From: Mariannaea sp. PMI_226
Lineage: Eukaryota > Ascomycota > Sordariomycetes > Hypocreales > Nectriaceae
Assembly: GCA_024336345.1 (NCBI GenBank)
Contig: JANFOG010000006.1
Span: 2,418,001-2,482,000 of the forward strand
Direction of reading: 5' to 3'
DNA: 64,000 nucleotides
Below are positions 10,006 through 19,872 of the stretch, piece after piece. A program made the position numbers and the translations under genes. Positions within the stretch are counted from its first letter, which is position 1. Every line of letters starts with the position of its first letter. The notes below the pieces were generated by a model. The model was not told where the DNA came from. It was given only the letters and a program-made list of their open reading frames with translations, and ran no database searches.

Positions 10006-11635
10006 ATGTCTGAAGCTGGGAATGTTAGTGCACCGCAAGTGGACGGCAGTAGTCGCCTGGGACATGGAAAGACACAAATATTGCTCAATGCATTTGACAT
10101 GTCCACTATCGGACATTTATCCCCTGGGCAGTGGAAAGTATGAACGAGACGAATTTTCACGGGCCCCTTTGTTGAACTTTCAAGCTGACCAAATATCAGA
10201 ATCCTAAAGATAAATCAACGACAAAGACAGATCTGAACTACTGGATTGAATTGGCCAAACTGCTTGAGCGAGGTGGAATTAACGCCCTGTTTCTCGCCGA
10301 TACCTATGGAGGATACGACACGTACGAAGGCAGTTTAGACAATTGCATTCGACGAGCGGCTCAATGGCCAGTGACAGACCCAAGCATTGTGAGATAATTC
10401 ACATCCCAATCCTCACGAAAAAAGTGAATCTGACAGTGTGCAGCCCATTTCAGCAATGGCGGCAGTGACTACAAACCTCGCCTTCGGGATTACAGCATCG
10501 ACTTCCTTTGAGCCGCCCTTTCTACTCGCCAAGCGATTCTCTACCTTGGACCATCTTACAAGAGGTAGAATTGGCTGGAACATTGTGACTTCCTGGAAAA
10601 AGGCGGCGTTCAAGGCGATCGGTTTGGACAGTCCAATTGAACACGATGAGAGATACCTTCAGGCAGACGAGTATCTGCGTGTGTTGTACAAGTAAGCCGA
10701 ACAACATAAGTTTGTGGTTAGTTTGATGATTTAACAGCCTTCATAGACTGTGGGAGGGTTCATGGGCTGATGACGCTGTGTCTCCCGATCCCGACAATGA
10801 CAGTTACGCGGTCCCGGACAAGATCAAAACAATCAATCATGACGGGAAGTATTTCAAGCTAAACACTAAACATATTGTGTCTCCATCCCCGCAACGAACT
10901 CCTTTCCTGTTCCAAGCCGGTACCTCGGCGGCTGGCCAAGAATTTGCTGCGTCCCACGCGGAGGCGATTTTCGTCTCATCCCATTCTCCAGCAGTTCTCC
11001 GCCCCAAGGTCGATAAGATTCGCAAACTTGCAGCTTCACTTGGTCGAGACCCGCGATCAATCAAGTTTTTCGCCACCTTCACTCCCATCATCGGCCGCAC
11101 TGACGAGGAAGCACAAGCCAAATACGAAGAGCTCAAGAAATATGCCTCGACTGTTGGTGGCTTAGTCCTATTCAGTGGCTGGACTGGTATCGACATTTCA
11201 ACGATACCATTGGATCAAGAAATCACTGCAGCGGACTCTCTCGAAGCTCACAAAGTGCGTAGTATTTTGGATTCATTCACTACCACTAGCAAGGAGATTC
11301 CCAAATGGACACCAAGAGTTGTGGCGGAACGAGCTTCCATCGGAGGCCTTGGGCCAGTTGGCGTAGGAAGTCCACAGACTGTGGCCGATGAGCTGGAGTC
11401 GTGGATCATCGAAGCCGACATTGATGGATTTAACCTTGGATACGTCACAACACCAGGAACCTTTGAAGACGTTGTGGAGCTTCTCATACCGGAGCTGCGA
11501 AAGCGCGGATTATATCCCTCGCTACCGAGTGAGCCACTTACGGCGCGAGAAAAGATTTACGGGAAGGGGCAGACTGGTTTGCGTGCTGATCACCCTGGAA
11601 GTCAGTACAAGTACGACGTCTATAAGGAAGAATAG
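10006..11635 (+). CDS. FMN-dependent monooxygenase, NtaA/SnaA/DszA type, 485 aa
   Basis: Four exons: 10006-10137, 10200-10388, 10444-10691 and 10747-11635, with introns of 62, 55 and 55 bp. The joins restore family motifs: LLNAFDMSTIGHLSPGQWK, then NPKDKS, LAKLLERGGINALFLADTYG, ISAMAAVTTNLAFGITAST, TLDHLTRGRIGWNIVTSW, and LYKLWEGSW across the last intron. The C-terminal half is a luciferase-like TIM barrel with FQAGTSAAGQEFAASHAEAI. Members are the oxygenase half of two-component systems that use FMNH2 from a separate reductase to hydroxylate or cleave nitrilotriacetate, sulfones or pristinamycin-like substrates. Length is slightly above the bacterial 430-470 aa because of an N-terminal extension of about 20 residues. 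No flavin reductase lies in this window. The substrate is unknown. Confidence 0.88.
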
Positions 11636-12914
11636 GGGGCTGAAAGGGGAAAACTCGGAGCTACTGCTGGCAACTCTGCTATGTATCTGTCGCCGAAAGA
11701 TATCAAAGCCATCGGTTGTAGTAGATATGAATCAAGAATCATGGTTAACACAGACATACCTGTAAACTGCTGTCACAGTGGCGTCTCCTGTAATCCATGA
11801 CGGGCCGTAGATAAATAGCAAAACCAGTCACAAAACAGTTTAGGACACATACTCCATGTAACCAGAATGGAAAACAAAAATTTAGGAAATAGGCCAGTTT
11901 TGACATCATTGCAAAAACTAAATCCCAACCTGGTTGCCGTAGTCTAAGCACGAATTGGCGGAGGGCAAGACAACTAGATGATTGCTTCGGTTATTACTCT
12001 CATCTAAAGGCGACGCTTGACTATGGCATCGACTTCATCAAAGGTGGTTTTCCTCGAAATTCTATCGATGTTTTATGACTTAGAGGAGTTTTGGGTGCCT
12101 GGGCTTTGGGCAAGTGTCTCTCTAGAATAGGTTACAATCCCACCTCTAGTCCTCCAACTTACCAAAGGTATACGATGAATCCTTCAGTGAGTTGCACAAA
12201 CTGTATGTAGTCATGTACCAACATCTAAAATTCTATCTGGCTGGTTGTTGCCTTTGCCAAAAAACTACACCGCATCTAACATACCTGAGCTGGGGTGCTT
12301 GAAGATGTCATGGCTTGCTGCAGTGCATGCACCCTTGTAGTTGAACAGAGGCGGTGAATAGGGTACGAACGCTGGATGCAGGTACAGTACCTAAACTGCC
12401 CTGTGATAATCAAACATGGAACCCTTGTGTAGGTACTCCGCGCCTGTTGACACTGGACCGTTTCAGGACCTTGTTGCACGCAGCATTTTTGACTTTCAGT
12501 GGCAGACGCAGTAACTCCACGTCTACACTAAATATATGGAATCAAACTTTCACATGATCGCACAAGATTAGTCGGCGATATCGTACAATATTAGAATGGA
12601 GTCTACCGAAATTTCGGACGCTGACCCAAAGCAAATCAATATTCCAGTGGTGTGGTTTCTGGGGTACGTGCCAGGCAAGGGATGGAGGAACCTGGGGCAA
12701 CGAGCCAATAGAAGGCATGGAATGAAGTCCGTGTGGGCCTAATCCGAGGTAGAAGCGACTGCTCACTGTCAGGTAAAAAAAATCCCAGATAGGTAGTTGA
12801 GTTACACGATACAACTTACAACACCAGAAACTCGGATTCATTTGTTTATTTTATTCGGTTTTCCTTTCGAGGACCTCCTGGTCTGCTGCTTTCACAACAA
12901 AATCACCACTGGTC
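11636..12914. other. Intergenic region
   Basis: About 1.3 kb between two tandem plus-strand genes. No frame with codon or motif support, and no repeat or RNA that I recognise. The right end is the HAD-hydrolase promoter, with a CT-rich stretch just before its ATG. Confidence 0.5.
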
Positions 12915-13927
12915 ATGGCAAGGCCTAATCTTCTGCTGTGCTTTGACGCGTTTGGGACCTTATTCAGGCCAAAGGGCCTCGTTGCTCAACAGTACTCTGA
13001 AGTGGCTCGCCGCTGTGGGCTGACTGGTTTCAGCGGCCATGACCTTCAAGCCTCCCTGCGAGCAGCCATCAAGGATGAGGCAAAGAGAAATCCCAACTAT
13101 GGAAAGGCGACCGGACTTGGGGCAACCAAGTGGTGGACAAACGTGAGCTTTTCTGTCTACCTTACCTGCCAACCATATGCGTCATCTATTGAAGCATCGG
13201 CGATCCCTCGCTCTGCAAATGTTCTGCTAACCAAGATCCCAAGGTCATCCACAAAACATTCACACCTTTTCTAAAAACCAACCAGGCTCTCCCCAAGGAT
13301 CTAGCTCCAAGGTTGCTGCACCGATTCTCGTCCAAGGAGGGTTACGATGCCGAGGAGTCTCTTGCATCTGCTCTGAAGTCACTGAGACGTACCAATGCTC
13401 ACAGGCGCTTCGGCAGAATTGTGGTTGGAGTAGTAACAAACTCCGATGACCGCGTACCGAGCATTCTTTCATCATTTGGAATTGATGTCAGCCCTATGAG
13501 GTACGGCACAGAGGTGGATCCAGGTGCACTGGTAGGCAAGAATTACGATATTGATTTTCACTGCATGTCCTACGATGTTGGCGTGGAGAAGCCAGATTCG
13601 CTAATGTTCGACTCGGCTGAGCTGATGCTCACTAAAATCATCACCATGAGAGACGGGAAAAGCCCTGCTGAAGCCAAAGCAGACATTGAAACATGGAGAA
13701 AGGTGTACGTCGGCGATGAGTTTGTCAAGGATGTTGTCGGATCCGGAAATGCGGGCTGGAATCCTGTGTTGTTGGATACCAATAATCAGTCTGGGAGCAT
13801 CCCTAGACTAGAAGATCAACACTCCCAGACGATTGATGACTTGTTCAAAGAACATGCCGTTGTTAGAGTGAGCTCTGTTAATGGTTTAGCGAAATGGCTT
13901 ACGGGAGGGAAATCGGCTGTCGCATAA
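12915..13927 (+). CDS. HAD-superfamily hydrolase (HDHD3-like), 303 aa
   Basis: Two exons, 12915-13142 and 13244-13927, with a 101-bp intron (GTGAGC..CAAG). The join gives WWTNVIHKTFTPFL, a conserved HDHD3-like sequence. HAD motifs are visible. Motif I is CFDAFGTLF near the N-terminus, with nucleophile Asp in DAFGT; the usual second Asp position holds a bulky residue, as in dehalogenase/HDHD3 members rather than classical phosphatases. Motif II is VTNSDDR, motif III the Lys in GVEKPD, and motif IV VYVGDE. A helical cap insert lies between motifs I and II. Probably a cytosolic hydrolase of unknown substrate. Exon 2 contains an insertion (about SIPRLEDQHSQTIDD) near the C-terminus. Confidence 0.85.
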
Positions 13928-14243
13928 TAGCCATATCATTCTCCAGACCCAGGGTTCCATGCCTCACTTGACTGTCACTCCTCCCCACTTAATTACTCAG
14001 TCAATAACTCGATTTTTGTTATGTATGTCTTTTTGAATGTGAATTTGGAGTGGTTCATCTTGCGAAATAAACGTGTAAACGGCTGCGAGAGTGAATTCCT
14101 CCGGTGTTTTTTTCTTTCGGTTCATAAATCGTCTACAATCTAACGCTAAGTCAAGGTAACGCCACATTTAAAAGGCATCTCTATACAGCCAACAGTGACG
14201 CAATCCTTTCAGAATTTAGCATTCAAAAGGCTATGACGGACTT
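13928..14243. other. Short convergent intergenic region
   Basis: 316 bp between convergent genes, holding both 3' flanks. Nothing else seen. Confidence 0.5.
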
Positions 14244-15247
14244 CTATTCCTGTCCTGTGGCATCTTGGCTGAGGCGGATTAGGTCCTCATTCAAAAGAGT
14301 GTCCTTCTCAGATCCTCGGCTTGCTAAAGAGATCAGAGCTGCGGCTACTTCATCAACACGAATGACTGGGAGGCTGATGATGCTGCGGCCAACAGCCTGA
14401 ATTGCCCAGCTGAACACATTCAGGCCACCTGCTGCATTGATCAACCCCGGTTTAATCACGATACCTTCCAAAGCCCCCTGGGAATCCTTCGCGTGCTGCA
14501 GGACTGCCGATTCCACCTTGCCCTATGTGACCGCTCTATGTCAGCTCTTTCTGAATTCATATCCATGAAAAAAACGGCGGGGGAAGAACATTGCGAGCAA
14601 ATCATGACCTTACCCGCATCAAAGTGTACTCGCCAAGTATGAAAGGCTTTTTGCTAGCATCCCGCTCAGCATTGGCGCCGCTTGTATAAATAAACCGAAG
14701 CGGTGCCGTCTTCTGGGTGCCATGTAATTGCTCAAAAGTTTTCAGTCCCGTCAGCGTGTAGTCATGGCAAATCTTGTAGACTTCGTCCCATGGCATGGTC
14801 TTTGATTTGGTTGGGGTGATGGCGATCAGCCTGTTGTCATGGAATAAGGCATGTTAGCCGTAATTCATTCTGTGCACCTGTCTTAGTTCATTTCTCCCCC
14901 TTCTTCTCTCGTTTATTTTGTGTCTTCCCATCCGCTCGCTCATTGAGAACCGAGAAGGTGATGTGCCATGATAATAACCATCAGTCGGAGACGAAGCAAA
15001 TGCGCACGTACCAGATGACGCAATCAGTTCCCTCGAGATCTCTCTTCACCTCTTCGGAGTAATTGTTGAAATCATCGCACACAACTGATTTGAATTTCTT
15101 AGTATCAGCATCGACACCCAGATTTGATGGAACAGGCGTTGGGCGGCGTGCCAGCGCAACCAGTGAAGTGATGGCTTTGGCGGATAATGCCTGGCGAATG
15201 ACCTCGGTGGCCACGAAACCAGTTGCGCCAGCGACCACGAGTTTCAT
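14244..15247 (-). CDS. NAD(P)-binding atypical SDR (NmrA/HTATIP2-like), 243 aa
   Basis: Three exons: 15247-15012, 14830-14614 and 14522-14244. The introns are about 181 bp (15011-14831, GTACGTG..ACAG) and 91 bp (14613-14523, GTAAGG..ATAG). The protein begins MKLVVAGATGFVATEVIRQ, a clear GxxGxxG dinucleotide fold with no signal peptide. The splice joins restore DCVIWLIAITPTKSKTM and EYTLMRGKVESAVL. The central FIYTSGANAERD and the late IKPGLINAAGG match YbjT/NmrA-like and HTATIP2-like proteins. There is no clear YxxxK pair, so it may act as a redox sensor or as a non-classical oxidoreductase. Cytosolic. Function beyond NAD(P) binding is not predictable. Confidence 0.85.
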
Positions 15248-16025
15248 AGCGAGTCTCTGAGTGACAAATCAATGGCTGAAAGGGAAAATTCTTGGAATTT
15301 TGGAAGGAAGATGAGGTCTTCGCTGTATTTGTTCACTTTCTCCAATGACTGTGATCCTCACCGCCACGTTTGAGATGGGTGTTTATTTTCCACCTCGTCG
15401 CCGCAAAGAACCATTTTTGTCGATGACAACCTTGCGTCATGTCTGTCAAACTTGCCTAGCGTGGTCTTGCGCATCCACCCGATGACTTACTCCGGAGTGA
15501 TAGGGCCGATACAGACAGTCTCACGTCATCTCACTTCCCAAACCAAGCACAATGCTCTTATCTCCGCCACTCCATACAAGACATTCGCCCAGGCTGGCAG
15601 ACATTGATTTATTCTCGAGTATTGATCTCTTAGCGCTGTTTAATGACCAATGTGAAGATACTTTACAGTGAATAGGTGGTGATGAGACCTTTTCTTTAAT
15701 GGTAGTATTATGGTTTGCTATTTTGAGTCACAGGCCTGTAGGTTGTCAATCCGGGATGCGTCCAAAAAGTCACTTATTGGCTTATATAGATAGGAGGCTT
15801 GTAATCAGTGTCAAAAAATTCAATCAGTAATCTCCTTCTGAGACCCATCCATTGGGTTGGATAAGGAAATGCATATAAAATCGGGGATGACAATCCAAAG
15901 CGATATATTTTGTTGCTGGCGCTATCGCATATTGTATATGTTTGGACCCTGCGTGCGACAAATATAGACACATACACCACTAAAAGTAATTAAAGAATAT
16001 CTCTTTGCGACTGGGCCCATATGAT
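15248..16025. other. Intergenic region
   Basis: About 0.8 kb between two tandem minus-strand genes, containing the promoter of the NAD(P)-binding gene. No supported gene or RNA. Confidence 0.5.
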
Positions 16026-17234
16026 TCACTTCGCTTCAGCTTTCGTTGCTTCAACTGCTGCAGCTGTCTCTTTCGCAACTCTCTTCCAAGTTTTGGGATA
16101 CCCTCTCCCAATTCTCCAAGCCTCCGCCTCTCCCTGGACGGCGTCAACAAATTGCTGCCTCCACCCCCCAGCAACATCGTTCTTCGAGCCAACATCCGAC
16201 CCAAAACCCCAAACTAGAAAGTCTTCTGCTCTTGCCCCGCTGGAAGACTCAAGGAGCCCGATGGCCACATCTACCATCTCTGATCGGTCCTCGGCGGCGT
16301 AGAAAACAGAAGCCGAGCACCGTGAGCAGAAATATCGCTGCACACCCGGTGAACTCTCATACAGAGCAAGCGTACCAAGCCGAGGGTCGCGATCCTTGGC
16401 CATAATAGCTTTTTTCAGCTCTTCTGTCGTCTGTGGAAAGGGCCGCGTCGAAGCTTGATGGTGGCTGCCAGCGGGGAAATCGAGGTGCTGGAGCAACGCA
16501 AAGGTCCAATTGACAATATTGCTTCCAAAGGATAAACGGCAAGAGTTGCAGGCGTCAAAGCTAGCCAAATACTTGTAGTTGGTCGGCTCAACAAACCAAG
16601 GGAGATCCTGTGAGTCCATAGCAGCGAACTCAGCGTCACCACGACGAAGGATAAAGTTCACTCCTTTGCAATGACACCAAAGAGGCAGCTCGTTTGGTCC
16701 CGTCTTGTCGTTGGCATTGACATAATCTCCTACGGGCGGCCAGTCCTGACCAAGATCGTCACTCACATCCCTCCCCGCTTTCCAGCGTCTTGCAGTTGTC
16801 CCGTCCTGATTCTTGTGACGCATCCAGACGGAGGCGCCACCGTCCAGAGTGTCACCAAGAAAGATATGATCGACAATTTTCACCAGGTTTGGCACCGCGG
16901 GGTTAGACAAGACTCCTGAAAAGGCGCCAAATACCTCATCCTTCCCTGGACGCGTTTGATGGAAGAACATGGGTGACGAGCACGTCCCGCAGAAGAGTAT
17001 CGTGATATGAGGACTGAAACCATATCGTCGCAAATCTGAACGTCGGATGTCGTCAAATACGCCCGGCCAAGTTACATCGCAGGCAAATAAGGAACCCGTG
17101 AAATGACGGCAGGAGTCGCAGTGGCAACAAGACGCCTTGAGAGGAAGGTCTTCTGGCGTGATCAAGGCCTCAAATTTGTGAGCTTTGCACAGACACTCGA
17201 CCGTAATTGGGATGGTGTCTTGGCTATCTGCCAT
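16026..17234 (-). CDS. Tandem GFA (CENP-V/GFA) domain protein, 402 aa
   Basis: Intronless, from ATG 17234. Two zinc-binding GFA-type domains are fused. The first (about residues 12-130) has CLCKAHKFEALI, then CCHCDSCRHFTGS, then ILFCGTCSSPMFF. The second (about 185-340) has LWCHCKGVNFILRR, DACNSCRLSFGS and RYFCSRCSASVFY. Each carries the Cys set that binds structural and catalytic zinc. The family is named after glutathione-dependent formaldehyde-activating enzyme, but most members have unknown reactions. A basic/alanine-rich tail ends the protein. Tandem versions are common in filamentous fungi. It is probably cytosolic. No neighbour points to a formaldehyde pathway. Confidence 0.87.
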   Translation of the reverse strand: MADSQDTIPITVECLCKAHKFEALITPEDLPLKASCCHCDSCRHFTGSLFACDVTWPGVFDDIRRSDLRRYGFSPHITILFCGTCSSPMFFHQTRPGKDEVFGAFSGVLSNPAVPNLVKIVDHIFLGDTLDGGASVWMRHKNQDGTTARRWKAGRDVSDDLGQDWPPVGDYVNANDKTGPNELPLWCHCKGVNFILRRGDAEFAAMDSQDLPWFVEPTNYKYLASFDACNSCRLSFGSNIVNWTFALLQHLDFPAGSHHQASTRPFPQTTEELKKAIMAKDRDPRLGTLALYESSPGVQRYFCSRCSASVFYAAEDRSEMVDVAIGLLESSSGARAEDFLVWGFGSDVGSKNDVAGGWRQQFVDAVQGEAEAWRIGRGYPKTWKRVAKETAAAVEATKAEAK

Positions 17235-17946
17235 CTTGGACTGCTAATGACCAGATTCGCCGCCAAACGAAGCGAGCTGATATTGTATTTTTTTTTATGC
17301 AGCACAGATTCAGATAATTGTGAAGGGATCGGGATGTAAATAGAGCTGTGGTCATTTATACAGGATTTTAATTCACGGTGTGTAAGCTCGGCATAATGTG
17401 TAATCGATGATGCGGGGTCGAACGCAGATGCGACGCACGGAAAAAAGAGCCCTAGGTTAGGTAGCGCCCAGTTTTTGCTTGCTGTGCACGCAAATGGGGG
17501 GCCATACAAAGTATAGCCGTTATAGGGGCCACTATCTACCAACTGGAAAACAAATGGGGACACAAATCCGTTTGAGGGACAAGCGTCATTGCGAAAAAGA
17601 ACCGACATGATCAAGATACTTGGCAGTTCGCTATGGCTACTCCTCATGATGCAGTCCGTCAAGCCTGGACCTCCAGCCCTGGAGAAAAGGTTGGAAATCT
17701 AAAAGTCTTCAATAGAACGCTATTTTTAAATTTAATAAAGGAAAAGCATCCAAGTCATTATAACATGTCGTTCTTAGGCCATTAATAGCTGCCGAGCAAC
17801 ATCGTTGCTTCGACTCGTTAAATAGATTATTGCGATGGTGAATGGTCTAGGTGTCTTAGGTGGCACTAAACACTGAATGCTGGGAAGCCCACCATCTCCA
17901 TGCAGAAGCGTCTGATTCAAGAAAAAAGACTCCTAACCAGGTAATC
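17235..17946. other. Intergenic region
   Basis: About 0.7 kb: promoter of the GFA-domain gene and 3' flank of the exonuclease gene. A minus-strand frame (17162-17662) crosses the GFA start and is not supported by motifs. Confidence 0.5.
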
Positions 17947-19195
17947 TCATTTGTTGGAGGCCTGCTTCGGTTCGACCGCAAGAGAAATATGCCAATGCAA
18001 AACGTCTCTCGTCGCTATAGCGTCTTCCAAGCTATCGTGACCCTTGCGCTTGATCTGAATCTCCCTGTCTAGCCTCTCCTTGGCCAATTTCTTTAGCGAA
18101 AGGCCTGACCCCCTGCCAGACATGTAGCGCTCTACTTCCAACGTGTCCACCACTGTTTGATGAATCAATCGCAGAGATTTCAAATCACCTTGTGCTGAGT
18201 GCCCAATGATAATGGTTTTGGGACCAACATAGTTCCAGACTTCAAGCCTTGCCTTCTTATTGCCGAAAATACATTGACGGGACTTCCGGGCACGCTCCAT
18301 CATGGCCCGAGTGACGCCCGAAAACCTGGTATTGTAATGGCTCATTTTGACATCTGGCCAAATGAGTTTGTCAATGAGAATTTCACAGGTGAAGTAGTCG
18401 ACCATGGAAAGGCGGATAAGCTCAGACTCCCCCGATTCAGCCACACCCATTTCGCAGTCGAGGACCACGGCTGTTCGAATCTGAGAGTCAGGCCTAGAGG
18501 GTGGCGTCTTATACATTCTCCAGTATGCGGCCAACTCTCCCTTAGCATAGCTGCGTGGCAAGTGTCCTTGTTCTTCTTGGCAAGGAGGAGAGTGAATGTG
18601 TTCCTTGCAGCAGGACCATGTCTAGAACACGTCAGTTTATTTTTTTCTTCACTAGCAACATGCAAAAGCGACAATGAGCCTTTGAATAACGTACCCCACG
18701 AAATACTCTTCCAGAGTGGAATTTGCAGTTCATGCGAATTTCCTCGGTTGCTGCCTCATCTGGTTGTTTGTCTTGTTCGAGAGACAAATTCTCCGTTACC
18801 TTAACAAGGTCGTCGCCGACGCTCAAATTCGTGTTTGCGCTAAATCTCCTCGGTTCTCTTGTTGTTTGGGTTTTGGACAAGGCTGGGACCGTCAGCTTCT
18901 AGGACGATAAAAAACAAAGATGATGAGCCAAAAATGGAGACCCACCACGCGAACATCGTTTGCATCGGATTTTCTTTACCAAATCGGCTTTGGACAGTTG
19001 CCCTAGAGGGTATCCGCGCGCTTTCAAGTCTCCTGGGAGGATGATGTGTTCATTCAGCGCTTCTAGGTATTCTGGAGTTTGCGTAATCAAGGCTCCGACT
19101 GCTTTGATGACGCGGGGAGGCGCCGATATCAATGCGTCGGAAACCTGCGCAGGGAGCTCGGTCGGTGCCGGCGGCGAGTCGAAGGTAGTTTCCAT
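17947..19195 (-). CDS. DEDDh 3'-5' RNA exonuclease (REX-like) with half-CHORD zinc motif, 370 aa
   Basis: Three exons: 19195-18946, 18882-18695 and 18621-17947, with introns of 63 and 73 bp. The first intron has a CTGAC branch site just before CCCAG. Residues 1-80 are helical (VIKAVGALITQTPEYLEAL, ending KKIRCKRC). The second splice joins CKFHSGRVFRG to TWSCCKEHIHS, making C-x2-H ... WSCC ... C ... H, which resembles one half of a CHORD zinc-binding domain and lies at about 136-166. The nuclease domain follows: VVLDCEMG (Asp201, Glu203), the Asp-containing IIGHSAQGDLKSLRLIH, and HDSLEDAIATRDV with the His and last Asp. This is the Rex3/Rex4-type DEDDh set. Likely role: RNA 3' processing or decay in nucleus or cytoplasm. 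Confidence 0.85.
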
Positions 19196-19872
19196 GCTAT
19201 ATTTGCGGGTTATCAGATTGATGATATGAAAATCTGATAGTGTAGGCCAGAAGTACACCCGTCATGAAAATCTCAAATAAATATTCTGTTGATCTTGGGC
19301 ATCGTTTGGTGAGAGGATTCCAGTGTTCGATATCGAAAAGTGGGCCCGTGCTGACCAGGCTCCAAGCTGATGGTTGATGCCTGAGGTGACGTTTCGACTT
19401 GTTGCACAACATGACGAGCTGGAGAAGAAGTGACTGATGATGAAGCCACAAATATGATAGCATTTTACAATAATAAGATTGAAACAACTGATCAAGTTCG
19501 GTAGACGTAAGGAATAGGTCCTTGAAGCATCGAGGTAAACGACAACACTTTGACCAGCGGGCAGAGATATTTAGCAGTATATGCAGCCCTGCATTCGTGG
19601 TCGAAGAGTGATGCCTGCAGTTGTGTAAATACATGTTGCGCAGTGCTCTGTCAAGGGAGAGGAGTTGTTAACCGGAGGACTTTTTCGCTTCCTTGCATAC
19701 GTCCCTCTCCAGACGAAAGTTGCCATCAGTATCGCACACATTGATCAGAGACAGCATACTGAGTATACCAAACAACGTGTTCTATTCATACTGAGTATAC
19801 CAAACAACGTGTTCTATTCATACTGCAAGTACACAATATGGAGTTCTTTTAATTCGTAAAGTCATAGCCAAT
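19196..19872. other. Intergenic region with 32-bp tandem duplication
   Basis: About 0.7 kb between the exonuclease promoter and the 3' end of the amidase gene. It contains a perfect 32-bp tandem repeat (19755-19825). No gene is supported. Confidence 0.5.
19755..19825. repeat. Perfect 32-bp tandem repeat, about 2.2 copies
   Basis: A 32-bp unit beginning CATACTGAGTATACC occupies 19755-19786 and is repeated exactly at 19787-19818. A third copy begins (7 bp) and breaks off. Each unit contains the short palindrome-like GTATAC. It lies about 50 bp beyond the amidase stop. Confidence 0.9.
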
